From: Mesorhizobium sp. NZP2298 | GTDB taxonomy: Bacteria > Pseudomonadota > Alphaproteobacteria > Rhizobiales > Rhizobiaceae | Assembly (NCBI RefSeq): GCF_013170825.1 | Contig: NZ_CP033365.1 | Coordinates: forward strand, 3,918,001-3,982,000 | Length of the DNA: 64,000 nt | Direction: 5' to 3' | Shown here: piece by piece, positions 53,103-61,464 of the stretch | How positions within the stretch are numbered: position 1 is the stretch's first letter | Layout: each line of letters begins with the position of its first letter | Position numbers and translations under genes: made by a program | Notes under the pieces: generated by a model | Databases searched by the model: none | What the model was told of the DNA's origin: nothing | What the model saw: the letters and a program-made list of their open reading frames with translations, nothing else

Positions 53103-54833
53103 CTAGAAAATCTGCGGTTCGGGCACGGCAGGGCCGAAGCCGGTTTGAAGAAAATCGAAGTCGCAGCCATCATTGGCCTGGGAGATATGGCGGGCGAAGA
53201 GCCAGCCATAGCCGCGCCCGTAGGGAGCGGGTCTGGCAGGCAGGCTGGATAGCCGCGATGCAATCTCGGCGTCGCCAAGCACTGCGTTCAGCGTCCGGTT
53301 TGGTACATCGAGCAAGATGCGGTCGCCGGTCCGCAGCGCGGCAAGCGGACCGCCAATATGCGCTTCCGGCGCGACATGGAGGATACAGGCGCCATAGCTG
53401 GTGCCGCTCATCCGGGCGTCGGAAATGCGTACCATGTCGCGGATGCCTGCTTTGATCAGCTTGGCGGGTATAGGCAGCATCCCCCATTCCGGCATGCCTG
53501 GCCCACCTTGCGGTCCGGCGTTGCGCAACACCACCACGTCATCGGCCTGCCAGTCGAAGTCGAGATCTTCCACACCGGCCTTCATGTCCGGATAGCTATC
53601 GAAGACCACGGCACGGCCCTCGTGAACGAGAAGATGCGGCGCACAGGCGGATGGCTTGATGACGCAGCCGTCGGGCGCCAGATTGCCGCGCAACACGGCA
53701 AGCGCGCCCTCGTGGTAGACCGGATTGTCGAGGCTGCGAATGACGTCGGAATTGATCACTTCCGCATCCTCAAGCGTTTCGCCGAGCGAGTGTCCGGACA
53801 CTGTGAGGGCGGACCGGTCGAGTTTGTCGCCCAACTGGGCCATCAGCGCCCGGAGGCCGCCGGCATAGAAAAAATCTTCCATGAGGTAGGTCTTGCCGCT
53901 CGGCCGGATGTTGGCGACGACCGGTGTGGTTCGGCTGATGGCGTCGAGGTCGTCAAGCGTCAAAGGCACACCGGCGCGACGGGCCATGGCAATCAGATGG
54001 ATCACCGCGTTGGTCGAGCAGCCGGTCGCCATTGCAACGACGACGGCGTTGGCAACTGAGCTGGCGGTGATAATCTTCGCTGGCGTCAAGTCCTCCCAGA
54101 CCATCTCGACCGCTCGGCGGCCAACTGCCGCTGCCATGCGGATGTGGTTGGAATCGGCCGCCGGAATGGAACTCGCACCAGGCAGCGTCAGCCCCATGGC
54201 TTCAGCGATCGCTGTCATGGTCGAGGCGGTGCCCATGGTCATGCAATGGCCGTAGGAGCGGGCGATGCCGCCTTCGACGCCGGCCCATGCCTCGGCGGTA
54301 AGCTTGCCGGCACGCCGCTCGTCCCAGTATTTCCAGGCATCGGAGCCGCTGCCCAGCGCTTCGCCGCGATAGTTGCCGCGAAGCATGGGCCCAGCCGGCA
54401 GAAAGATCATCGGCAGTCCGGCGCTGATGGCGCCCATCACAAGACCCGGCGTGGTCTTGTCGCAACCGCCCATCAGCACCGCGCCGTCGGCCGGATGTGA
54501 ACGCAACAGCTCCTCCGCCTCCATGGCGAGGAGATTGCGGTAGAGCATGGTGGTCGGCTTGACGAGGGTTTCCGACAGCGACTGCACCGGAAGCTCCATG
54601 GGGAATCCGCCCGCTTGCAGCACCCCACGCTTCACGTCTTCGACGCGATGCTTGAAATGGGCATGGCACGGGTTGGCGTCGGACCATGTGTTGAGGATTG
54701 CAATGACCGGCCTGCCGCCCCAGTCGGCTTCACCATAGCCCATCTGCATCATGCGTGAGCGATGGCCGAAAGACCTGAGATCGTCGGGCGCGAACCAGCG
54801 TGCGCTTCTAAGGTCGGCGGCTGCTTTTGTCAT
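53103..54833 (-). CDS. IlvD/Edd-family sugar-acid dehydratase
   Basis: This 576-residue Fe-S dehydratase has cluster cysteines in NPCHAHF near residue 55, GGCDKTTPG near 122 and ATGCSTN near 258. The length and the SDARMSGTSYG motif near 475 fit the L-arabonate/D-xylonate dehydratase subgroup rather than the amino-acid enzyme IlvD. It converts a sugar acid to a 2-keto-3-deoxy acid. The stop is 47 bases from the convergent LacI gene. A palindrome lies 87 bases upstream of its start. Confidence 0.9.
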   Translation of the reverse strand: MTKAAADLRSARWFAPDDLRSFGHRSRMMQMGYGEADWGGRPVIAILNTWSDANPCHAHFKHRVEDVKRGVLQAGGFPMELPVQSLSETLVKPTTMLYRNLLAMEAEELLRSHPADGAVLMGGCDKTTPGLVMGAISAGLPMIFLPAGPMLRGNYRGEALGSGSDAWKYWDERRAGKLTAEAWAGVEGGIARSYGHCMTMGTASTMTAIAEAMGLTLPGASSIPAADSNHIRMAAAVGRRAVEMVWEDLTPAKIITASSVANAVVVAMATGCSTNAVIHLIAMARRAGVPLTLDDLDAISRTTPVVANIRPSGKTYLMEDFFYAGGLRALMAQLGDKLDRSALTVSGHSLGETLEDAEVINSDVIRSLDNPVYHEGALAVLRGNLAPDGCVIKPSACAPHLLVHEGRAVVFDSYPDMKAGVEDLDFDWQADDVVVLRNAGPQGGPGMPEWGMLPIPAKLIKAGIRDMVRISDARMSGTSYGACILHVAPEAHIGGPLAALRTGDRILLDVPNRTLNAVLGDAEIASRLSSLPARPAPYGRGYGWLFARHISQANDGCDFDFLQTGFGPAVPEPQIF

Positions 54834-54919
54834 GATCAGATTCCGAAGCAATTTGGGTGCGCCTGTCGTGCACGATCGGCTTGAAGGCGCCTGCGACAGG
54901 GTCTCGAATGAGGCTTACT

Positions 54920-54936
54920 GTCGATACAATATCGAC
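54920..54936. promoter_or_regulatory. Palindrome upstream of the dehydratase
   Basis: GTCGATA at 54920-54926 and TATCGAC at 54930-54936 are perfect inverted repeats around CAA. It lies in the 235-base gap between the dehydratase start and the radC end, at a suitable place for an operator of the dehydratase gene. The binding regulator is unknown; it differs from both other operator motifs in the window. Confidence 0.5.
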
Positions 54937-55068
54937 GTGCACTTCGCTATTTCCTGTTTTGCTACGCTGGGGTCCTACGCCCAGCGGTCCCCTCTTGATA
55001 AGAGGAGCCATCGAGGTCCATCTTTCGCAACAACGAAGTGGTTGCCGTGATGAGGAGAAGCCGGAAAA

Positions 55069-55147
55069 TCAGATCAGAAGCAGGCCCTTCATGCTGGCAT
55101 ATCCCTTGCGCCCGATGATGATGTGGTCATGCACGGCGATACCCAGC
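55069..55147 (-). repeat. radC 3'-end repeat, candidate right att site
   Basis: This is the intact copy of the 79-base direct repeat, 77 of 79 identical to 437-515. It ends with the radC stop codon. Left of it begins the proposed island, and right of it is intact radC. Its location inside a conserved gene end is typical of integration targets. Confidence 0.85.
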
Positions 55148-55830
55148 CGTTTGCCCGCTTCGATGATCTCTTTCGTCATCTCGATATCGGCGCGCGACGG
55201 CGTCGGGTCGCCCGACGGATGGTTGTGCACCAGGATGATCGCGGTGGCCGAGAGGTCGAGCGCACGCTTGACCACTTCCCTGGGATAGACGGGCGTATGG
55301 TCGACAGTGCCGGTCTGCTGCACCTCGTCGGCAATCAGCGCGTTCTTCTTGTCGAGGAACAGGATGCGGAACTGTTCGCGCGCCTCGAAGGCCATGGCAG
55401 AGCGGCAATAGGCGAGAAGCTGCGTCCAGGACGACAGGACTTCGCGGCCATGGACCTCGCCATGCGCCATGCGCTGTGCTGTCGCCGCGACGATTTTCAG
55501 GTCGAGCGCCACCGCCGGACCGATGCCCTTGACTTCCTGCAGCAGGTTGACGGGCGCACCAAGCACCTCGGCCAATGTACCGAAGCGCGTGAGCAACGCC
55601 TTGGCGGCCGGCTTGGTGTCGGCGCGCGGGATCAGCCGGAAGAGCAGGAGCTCCAGAAGTTCATAATCGGGCAGGGCGTCCGGACCCGCTGAGACGAAGC
55701 GCTCGCGCAAGCGATCGCGATGGCCGAGATAATGCGGTTTTTCGGCTGGAGCCGGCTTTGCCTTCGCCGCCGGCCGAACCGGTACCTCGGAGAAGAAACT
55801 CCGCTCGTCGTCGTCGTTGGCTTTCCCCAT
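55069..55830 (-). CDS. radC: RadC/JAMM-domain DNA repair-associated protein
   Basis: This 253-residue protein has a helix-hairpin-helix region (GTLAEVL ... [13 protein letters not shown]) near residues 95-125 and the C-terminal JAB1/MPN metal site [15 protein letters not shown] near 197-211. Biochemical function of RadC proteins is unsettled. The start at 55830 ([11 protein letters not shown]) is preferred over upstream in-frame ATG codons. Its last 79 bases recur at 437-515, marking the proposed right junction of the island. It follows map in the same direction. Confidence 0.93.
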   Translation of the reverse strand: MGKANDDDERSFFSEVPVRPAAKAKPAPAEKPHYLGHRDRLRERFVSAGPDALPDYELLELLLFRLIPRADTKPAAKALLTRFGTLAEVLGAPVNLLQEVKGIGPAVALDLKIVAATAQRMAHGEVHGREVLSSWTQLLAYCRSAMAFEAREQFRILFLDKKNALIADEVQQTGTVDHTPVYPREVVKRALDLSATAIILVHNHPSGDPTPSRADIEMTKEIIEAGKRLGIAVHDHIIIGRKGYASMKGLLLI

Positions 55831-55885
55831 CCGCCCCCGCATCCGGCAATCGATCGGGCGCAGCAGTCGCCCGACGGTCAAAAAC

Positions 55886-56713
55886 TCAGGCCGGCAGGCC
55901 GGGACGATCAAGCTTGTTGGGCGAGAGCGTGAAAATCTCGCAGCCGGCGTCGGTCACGCCGATCGTGTGCTCGTACTGCGCCGAGAGCGAGCGGTCGCGG
56001 GTTACGGCTGTCCAGCCGTCCGACAGCACCTTCACATGCGGCCGGCCGAGATTGATCATCGGCTCGATGGTGAAGATCATGCCGGGCCGCATTTCCACGC
56101 CCTCATTGACGTTGCCATAGTGCAGGATATTTGGGGCGTCGTGGAACAGCTGGCCGACGCCGTGGCCGCAGAAGTCGCGCACCACCGAGCAGCGCTCCGC
56201 CTCGGCATAGGTCTGGATGGCAGCACCGATGGCGCCGGTGCGAGCCCCGGGCCTGACCGCGGCGATGCCGCGCATCAGGCATTCATGGGTGACCTCGAGC
56301 AGCCGCTCGGCGGCGCGCTTGATGGTGCCGACCGGATACATGCGCGAGGAATCGCCGTGCCAGCCATCGAGAATGTAGGTGACGTCGATGTTGACGATGT
56401 CGCCGTCCTTCAACGGCTTGCTGTCGGGAATGCCATGGCAGACGACATGGTTGATGGAGGTGCAGGACGACTTCGTGTAGCCGCGATAGTTGAGCGTCGC
56501 CGGCAGCGCTCCGTGATCCATGCCGAACTCGAAGACGAAACGGTCGATGGCATCGGTGGTGACGCCGGGCGCGACCATGGGAACCAGCTCGTCCAGGCAA
56601 CGCGCGGTGAGGTCGCATGCCTTGCGCATGCCGGCAAAACCGTCCTCGCCATAGAGGCGGATCTGGCCGGTGTTTCTGAGGGGTGCGGTGGCGGCGTCGA
56701 GATAGGTGACCAT
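55886..56713 (-). CDS. map: Methionine aminopeptidase, type I
   Basis: This 275-residue enzyme removes N-terminal Met from new proteins. The metal ligands are in [19 protein letters not shown] (two Asp), [10 protein letters not shown] (His), FTIEPMIN (Glu) and a final Glu in QYEHTIGVT. The start at 56713 (MVTYLDAAT) is favoured; a longer frame is possible. It is a housekeeping gene and, with radC 55 bases downstream, represents the chromosomal backbone. Confidence 0.96.
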   Translation of the reverse strand: MVTYLDAATAPLRNTGQIRLYGEDGFAGMRKACDLTARCLDELVPMVAPGVTTDAIDRFVFEFGMDHGALPATLNYRGYTKSSCTSINHVVCHGIPDSKPLKDGDIVNIDVTYILDGWHGDSSRMYPVGTIKRAAERLLEVTHECLMRGIAAVRPGARTGAIGAAIQTYAEAERCSVVRDFCGHGVGQLFHDAPNILHYGNVNEGVEMRPGMIFTIEPMINLGRPHVKVLSDGWTAVTRDRSLSAQYEHTIGVTDAGCEIFTLSPNKLDRPGLPA

Positions 56714-56913
56714 TTTGTCCGTATGGAAGGTAGGGCGCTGCAGGGATGCTGGCGTGAAAATCCCACCAGATTTGGCACTTGGGGGCAAAAGGTTCAAGGA
56801 AGAACTGCCTGATGCAGCCCGAACCGGCGGGATATTCGTCGCGTCTGCGCGGGCTTTTGCCGGTTTTGCACGGTTTGCTTTCCTTTGCGGCCATCGTGCG
56901 CTAGGGCGGGACG

Positions 56914-57330
56914 ATGTTTTGGAGATCGCGTCCAGCCCTGAAGCGCGCCAGATCGCTTGAAGCGCCGTTGACGGCAGCCTGCTCCTGCCTGATGGGCCTT
57001 GTGTTGCTGGCGATGCTGTGCCTCGGCCGGCCGGTTTTCCCCACTTTCGCTGACCCTGCCCAGGGCAGCGCCAGCGTTGGCATCGAACGGTCGGGCGAAG
57101 TCGCGGCGTTGCTGCGTGTCACCAACAAGGCACAGGCCCTTGAGGCTCGCACCGTCAGGCCGTTGGTGGCCAAGTTCGCGGGCGGCCATCCGGCATTGCC
57201 GGCTCCAGAAACTGTTTTCCTTTGGCTCGCCCCGACGTCGCCGGCAGTGTTTGGCGCCGGCCGTGGGATGGTCTCGGCTCCGTGCACGAGCACCAATCAG
57301 CCGCGCGCGCCGCCGTCCGCGCAGGCCTGA
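56914..57330 (+). CDS. Hypothetical protein with N-terminal hydrophobic segment
   Basis: This 138-residue frame starts at an ATG behind AGGGCGGGA. Residues about 22-45 form one hydrophobic segment (CLMGLVLLAMLCLG), either a signal or a membrane anchor. The rest is Ala/Pro-rich with no domain I recognise. It lies divergently from map. It may be a genuine lineage-specific protein, but coding status is only moderately supported. Confidence 0.45.
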   Translation: MFWRSRPALKRARSLEAPLTAACSCLMGLVLLAMLCLGRPVFPTFADPAQGSASVGIERSGEVAALLRVTNKAQALEARTVRPLVAKFAGGHPALPAPETVFLWLAPTSPAVFGAGRGMVSAPCTSTNQPRAPPSAQA

Positions 57331-57440
57331 GCGGTCCAAGACCGCACGTTCGCCATCCTACCAAGCCATTCGTGTCGCGATCCGTGCGGCGGCCATAGCC
57401 GCGCATTGTTGGCGCGGCGCGTCATTTCCGGATCATTGCA

Positions 57441-57680
57441 ATGCAACAACGTATCAAGACATTCAAAAGCCTGTCGCGTGCAGCCTCGGCTGCTTCATTT
57501 CTGTCCGTTCAGGCGTTCATCTGTATCGGAACCGTTTACTGGGCGATCGCCGAGACGCTCTATCTGTCGGGAACCGGAGCGCTCGTGCTCGGTGTCCTGT
57601 TCGCCTTGCCGTCGGCCTATGTTCTGATGATGGTGGTGCGCATGGCCTTCGACGCCGAGACCGACCCAGCCAATCAGTAA
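57441..57680 (+). CDS. Small membrane protein of unknown function
   Basis: This 79-residue protein has two likely transmembrane segments, near residues 17-38 (ASFLSVQAFICIGTVYWAI) and 44-67 (GTGALVLGVLFALPSAYVLM). The tail is acidic. A strong 15-bp hairpin follows directly, which supports a real transcription unit. I do not recognise the family. Confidence 0.6.
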   Translation: MQQRIKTFKSLSRAASAASFLSVQAFICIGTVYWAIAETLYLSGTGALVLGVLFALPSAYVLMMVVRMAFDAETDPANQ

Positions 57681-57696
57681 ATTGCGCCGCCGGATC

Positions 57697-57737
57697 GGAA
57701 AGTTCTGCCGGGTACCTTTGTGCCGGCAGAACTTTCC
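57697..57737 (+). terminator. Strong stem-loop after the small membrane protein
   Basis: GGAAAGTTCTGCCGG at 57697-57711 and its exact reverse complement at 57723-57737 form a 15-bp stem with an 11-base loop. It begins 17 bases after the stop codon. No T-run follows, but the stem is the strongest seen in the window and the location is right for a terminator. Confidence 0.7.
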
Positions 57738-57860
57738 TCACCCTTTGCAGCAGAAGCGGCCGCTTCCGCAGTGACGACACATTTCCGTGGCACAAACCGG
57801 TCAAAGCAACTTTTGACGACGGACGGCGTTGCTGGGCGACGCCAGTTCGGGAGATTTCGG

Positions 57861-58157
57861 ATGGACAGATTGCAGTTCGAGGTGCCGGTGCGTATCGCGC
57901 CAGGGCCTGGCTTGCCCGTCGAGGAGATTTACAGCGTCGAGCAGGCGTTGGATTTTCTCCAGGACTGGCCGGCACGCCGGCAGGGACCGGTGTATCAGAA
58001 AGCCTTCAACGCCTGCTTTGGCGCCACGGTGGACGTGGTCAAGACCGAGGATGCCTGCCGGGCATTCATGGCATTCTGCCGCGTCACCGGACTGATGGCC
58101 AGCGACATGATGGCGCCGCGCAAGCGCGGCGGCGAGGCGAGGGCGCTGCAGGCTTGA
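57861..58157 (+). CDS. DUF982-type small protein
   Basis: This 98-residue protein starts MDRLQFEVPVRI after GGGAGA and has the pattern EEIYSVEQALDFLQDWPARRQGP and AFNACFGA typical of DUF982 proteins, which are common and multi-copy in rhizobia. Function is unknown. The longer in-frame start at 57720 lies in the preceding hairpin and is unlikely. Confidence 0.8.
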   Translation: MDRLQFEVPVRIAPGPGLPVEEIYSVEQALDFLQDWPARRQGPVYQKAFNACFGATVDVVKTEDACRAFMAFCRVTGLMASDMMAPRKRGGEARALQA

Positions 58158-58319
58158 GGGCAGCTTCGCTTGCCTCGATAACCAGTTCGGCTTGAGTGCA
58201 CCGTCTCGTGTCGCGGATATCCATCAATAGCGGCGTTAAGCTTCCGTTTCCACCTTCGCGGCTACGCCATTGCTTGTTCAGCAATGTTGATTCGTTGCGT
58301 CAGTCTCATGGTTCGGAAG

Positions 58320-58583
58320 ATGTCTCCAGAAAAAATCCGTGCGTTCCCGATCGACCGTCAGCTATTCCTGGTCAGAGAAGTTGCGGCCAAGCTCGACAAT
58401 CTGCATGGCGAGACCGCAGCCTCGTTCTGGAGGGCCAAGGCAGCGGAGCTGCTTGACCTCGTTGTCGGGTCGGGCAGGGACAGAGCCACGGCCGGTGATG
58501 AAGTCCGCAGATTTTTCCTGGCCGTACAGAAAGAGTTGTCGGCTGGAGTGGCCTCAGAGCAGGTGCCCGTCCTTTCCGCCTGA
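58320..58583 (+). CDS. Small hypothetical protein (DUF6074-like)
   Basis: This protein of about 87 residues starts MSPEKIRAFPIDRQ and contains LVREVAAKLDNLHGETAASFWRA, which resembles short rhizobial DUF6074 proteins. An in-frame ATG at 58284 is an alternative. No signal, membrane segment or catalytic motif is seen. Function is unknown. Confidence 0.6.
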   Translation: MSPEKIRAFPIDRQLFLVREVAAKLDNLHGETAASFWRAKAAELLDLVVGSGRDRATAGDEVRRFFLAVQKELSAGVASEQVPVLSA

Positions 58584-58877
58584 AGCCAAGACTGCGGCGC
58601 GCTGGATTGGACCGCATCCGGTTGAGCCGGATCGCTCCCATTCGCCGGAACCACCAGCGTGATCCTGCAATCGGTGGAGTCACTTGTCCGCGGAGCGCTG
58701 CCGTGCCGGCAGGGACGGCAATCGCCGTCGTCCGAGCACCGATCAGCGAACGGCCGGTTGTTTGAAGCCAATCGAAGCCTTGATCAAAAATGAACCGAAC
58801 TTCTTAGCCGTTCGTTCATATATGCGTGCTTTCTAATTTAAGTTATGGCTTCCAACTGCTTCACCCGAGTTCGGCTC

Positions 58878-60071
58878 ATGGCGACCGGCATACGCCGGAG
58901 TACCAAGGCAAATGTTGCCACTATCTTCGCCCTCAGCCTGCCGATCGTCGTCGGCGCCGCCGGCTTCGGCGTGGAGACCTCCTACTGGTACTACAACAGC
59001 CTGAAACTGCAGGCGACGGCCGATGCCGCCGCCTATGCCGGCGCGCTTGAACAGATCTCAGGGTCCGACAAGCCGACGATCGTCGCGGCCGCGACACAGT
59101 CTGCCGCGTCCAATGGGTTGGGCTCGGGCACGATCGTCGTCAACACGCCGCCAGCGTCCGGGCCGAATACGGCGAAGAAAGCAGTCGAGGTTATCGTCCA
59201 CCAGAACGTCGACCGGATGTTCACCTCGATCTTCACGCAGGGCCAGGTGCCCGAACAGGCAAGGGCGGTGGCCCTCATCACCAACGCCTCGAAGTCCTGC
59301 ATGACCGCGCTCGATGTGACCGCCTCGCAGGCTGTACTGTTTTCCGGCAATACCAGCGTGAAGGTCACCGGCTGCGTGGTGATGTCCAATTCGAACGCTT
59401 CGGACGCCATCAAGCTCCAGGGCTCGGCGGCACTGCAGGTCGATTGCCTGATATCGGCGGGCGGCGTCTCACTGAACAATCCGGTCACCACCGTTTGCCC
59501 GGCCCCGATCACCCAGGCGCTGCCTGCCGCCGATCCATTCGCCGACCTGCCGACCCCGGCCGCTTCAAATCCCTGCCAGAACACCAACAAATCGACGCTG
59601 AAACCCGGCACCTACTGCAGCGGACTCAGCCTTAGCGGCAGCGTTACCCTCCAGCCGGGCGTCTATGTCGTTCAGGGCAATCTCAAGATAAACGCCAACG
59701 CTTCCGTCACCGGCAGCGGGGTGACCATCTTCATGTCGGGCAGTTCGACGGTCAGCATGAACGGCAACGCCTCCGTGCAGCTCAGCGCGCCGACTTCGGG
59801 CGCTTATTCCGGTGTTCTGTTCTATGGCGACAGGGCCGGTAGCAGTGCATCCAGCACCTTCAACGGCACAGCCGACTCGCTGCTGACTGGGGCCATCTAC
59901 TTCCCGAGACAGCAGATCAGCTATCTCGGCAATTTCTCGGGCAATGGCGGCTGCACCCAAGTCGTCGCCGATACGATCCAATGGTCAGGCAGTTCAACCA
60001 TCAATCAGGATTGCACCAGCCTCGGAATGCGCGACATTCCGGCCGCGCAGTCCGTGGCACTGGTCGAGTAG
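58878..60071 (+). CDS. TadG-like pilus assembly/secreted protein
   Basis: This 397-residue protein starts with a short basic region and the TadG-type hydrophobic segment TIFALSLPIVVGAAGFGVETS near residues 13-33, followed by a long Ser/Thr/Gly-rich exterior part. Motifs such as KLQATADAAAYAGA near 40 mark Flp pilus TadG/DUF2134 proteins. Repeated short hydrophobic turns in the second half (GNLKINANASVTGSG, SSTVSMNGNAS) suggest a beta-helix. An ATG at 58845 is possible. It is first in a three-gene tad group. Confidence 0.82.
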   Translation: MATGIRRSTKANVATIFALSLPIVVGAAGFGVETSYWYYNSLKLQATADAAAYAGALEQISGSDKPTIVAAATQSAASNGLGSGTIVVNTPPASGPNTAKKAVEVIVHQNVDRMFTSIFTQGQVPEQARAVALITNASKSCMTALDVTASQAVLFSGNTSVKVTGCVVMSNSNASDAIKLQGSAALQVDCLISAGGVSLNNPVTTVCPAPITQALPAADPFADLPTPAASNPCQNTNKSTLKPGTYCSGLSLSGSVTLQPGVYVVQGNLKINANASVTGSGVTIFMSGSSTVSMNGNASVQLSAPTSGAYSGVLFYGDRAGSSASSTFNGTADSLLTGAIYFPRQQISYLGNFSGNGGCTQVVADTIQWSGSSTINQDCTSLGMRDIPAAQSVALVE

Positions 60072-60077
60072 CCTCCC

Positions 60078-60518
60078 GTGGAACGCGGATCAAAACTGAT
60101 CCTTGGCGACCGTTCGGGCGTTGCGGCGGTGGAGTTCGCCATGGTCCTGCCCTTCTTGTGCGCGGCGCTGCTCGGCATCATCGACGGCTGGTCCTATGTG
60201 ACGAGTTCGCTGTCGATGCGCGCCGGCGTGAAGACCGCCGCGAACCTGATCATGGCGGGATCGACCAACGACACGGCGACGCAGGCCGTTGCGATTTCGA
60301 GCTGGGAGAAGCGGCCGATGGACGGCCGTGTCACGCTAAGTCGAATCTATATGTGCGGGGCGACCGTGGTCGACGCTTCCACCTTGTGCAGTGGGCCAAA
60401 GGTTCCATCGATCTATGTGCAGATCCAGGCATCGGCCACCTGGACGCCACCCTTCACCTTCGGCGTTTTTTCCGCTTCCAGCGTCATCGGCCACCTGGAG
60501 GTGATCCGTGTGCGCTAA
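60078..60518 (+). CDS. TadE-like pseudopilin-family protein
   Basis: This 146-residue protein has the TadE/TadG pattern [24 protein letters not shown] near residues 10-33, with a Glu in the hydrophobic segment as in pseudopilins. The start is GTG 60078, 6 bases after the previous stop. It likely assists Flp/Tad pilus assembly at the inner membrane. It overlaps the next gene by 11 bases. Confidence 0.85.
   Translation: MERGSKLILGDRSGVAAVEFAMVLPFLCAALLGIIDGWSYVTSSLSMRAGVKTAANLIMAGSTNDTATQAVAISSWEKRPMDGRVTLSRIYMCGATVVDASTLCSGPKVPSIYVQIQASATWTPPFTFGVFSASSVIGHLEVIRVR
60497..60506 (+). promoter_or_regulatory. Perfect Shine-Dalgarno inside the upstream tadE gene
   Basis: GGAGGTGATC matches ten bases of the anti-Shine-Dalgarno and ends 1 base before the GTG start at 60508. 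The spacing from its core GGAGG to the start is about 6 bases. It decides the GTG start of the second TadE-like gene. Confidence 0.7.
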
Positions 60519-60912
60519 GGCAAGCGCCTTCAAGTGGGATCGATCGGGTGGAGCCGGATTGGAGTTCGCGCTGATCGCGCCATTCCTCATCATATTGCTG
60601 TTCGGAATCTTCGCCTTGGGCTGGTCGATGAACTCGGTCTCAAGCGTTCGCTATACGCTTGAGACATCGTCACGCTCGCTGCAGCTTCAGAACACGCTGA
60701 CCCAGGCCGACATCCAGTCGATCGCCACGCAGAAATTGCAGGCCCTGGGTTTGAAGGATGTCAACGTGACGATCGCCATCGACCCGGCGAGCGGCGGCTT
60801 CCGCATGGCGCACCTGACCGCCACCTATGCCTTCGTCGTTGACTTCCCTTACCTCAGCGCCTTCCCGATCAACTACGCGACCACCGTTACCGTGCCGCTG
60901 GTTGGCGGTTAG
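60508..60912 (+). CDS. TadE-like pseudopilin-family protein
   Basis: This 134-residue protein is a second TadE-type product, with [25 protein letters not shown] near residues 11-35. GTG 60508 is preceded by GGAGGTGATC at 60497-60506, an exact complement of the 16S rRNA 3' end, within the previous gene. This indicates strong reinitiation. Function as in the neighbour: minor pilus component or assembly factor. Confidence 0.85.
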   Translation: MCAKASAFKWDRSGGAGLEFALIAPFLIILLFGIFALGWSMNSVSSVRYTLETSSRSLQLQNTLTQADIQSIATQKLQALGLKDVNVTIAIDPASGGFRMAHLTATYAFVVDFPYLSAFPINYATTVTVPLVGG

Positions 60913-61028
60913 GCGTGTCAGCCGGCAGGTCCTTGGCAGTCAAGTGACGCAGGCCTGCCCCGATTCTCGGGCAGTATCGGCCAAAGCTCGGCGGGAAAAT
61001 AGGTTTTCAGTTGAGTGCTTGAAGTTGC

Positions 61029-61103
61029 TGGTACGCCCAAGGGGAATCGAACCCCTGTTACCGCCGTGAAAGGGCGGTGTCCTAACCGCTAGACGATGGG
61101 CGC
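61029..61103 (-). tRNA. tRNA-Glu (TTC)
   Basis: The minus strand folds into a standard tRNA with acceptor stem GCGCCCA, D-arm, anticodon stem-loop with TTC at the complement of 61068-61070, and T-arm GGGGTTCGATTCCCC. The CCA end is encoded. This fits tRNA-Glu of alphaproteobacteria. It is outside the proposed island and does not show a duplicated 3' end. Confidence 0.95.
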
Positions 61104-61464
61104 GCTCAGACGAAGCGGCTTATACTGGCGTTGCGCGCAACCGGCAACCCGTCAAGTGCCGCCCTGGACAACTTTTTTCCGGCTTTTGGAAACACAGGGG
61201 CTTCATCACGACTGCACGGCTTGGTGACTTGCGGAAACGCCCATCGCTCGTCATTCCAGTGCGGAGCAAGGAGCGAAGCTCCGCTGCGCTCCTCAACCAA
61301 GGTCACGGAACGGATCCCCGGGTCTTCGATGGAGCTTCGCTCTCGCTCCGCCCGTGGATGACGAAGTTGGGGATGCTCAGGCCAATCTCGAAAGTCTAGA
61401 ATTGTTCACTGGAACGATATTTTGCGGCACGACCTGGCCGCTCTGGCCCGTCAAATCGCGCCCT
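61104..61464. other. Intergenic region with a palindromic repeat
   Basis: The 361 bases between tRNA-Glu and the M15-like lipoprotein gene hold no supported gene. The promoter of the tRNA should be at its left end, on the minus strand. Most of the right half is a repeat-like palindromic element (separate entry). Confidence 0.5.
61249..61366. repeat. Palindromic intergenic repeat element
   Basis: The stretch begins CGTCATTCC and ends GGATGACG, with internal alternations such as GAGCGAAGCTCCGC and GGAGCTTCGCTCTCGCTCC and the segment GGTCACGGAACGGATCCCCGG. This composition is typical of short palindromic elements scattered in Mesorhizobium intergenic DNA; that comparison is from memory and unverified. 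No second copy is present in the window. Confidence 0.5.

Noticed and set aside
61029..61103. tRNA-Glu as the island attachment site
   Set aside because: No second copy of its 3' end was found in the window, and it lies outside the radC repeats.
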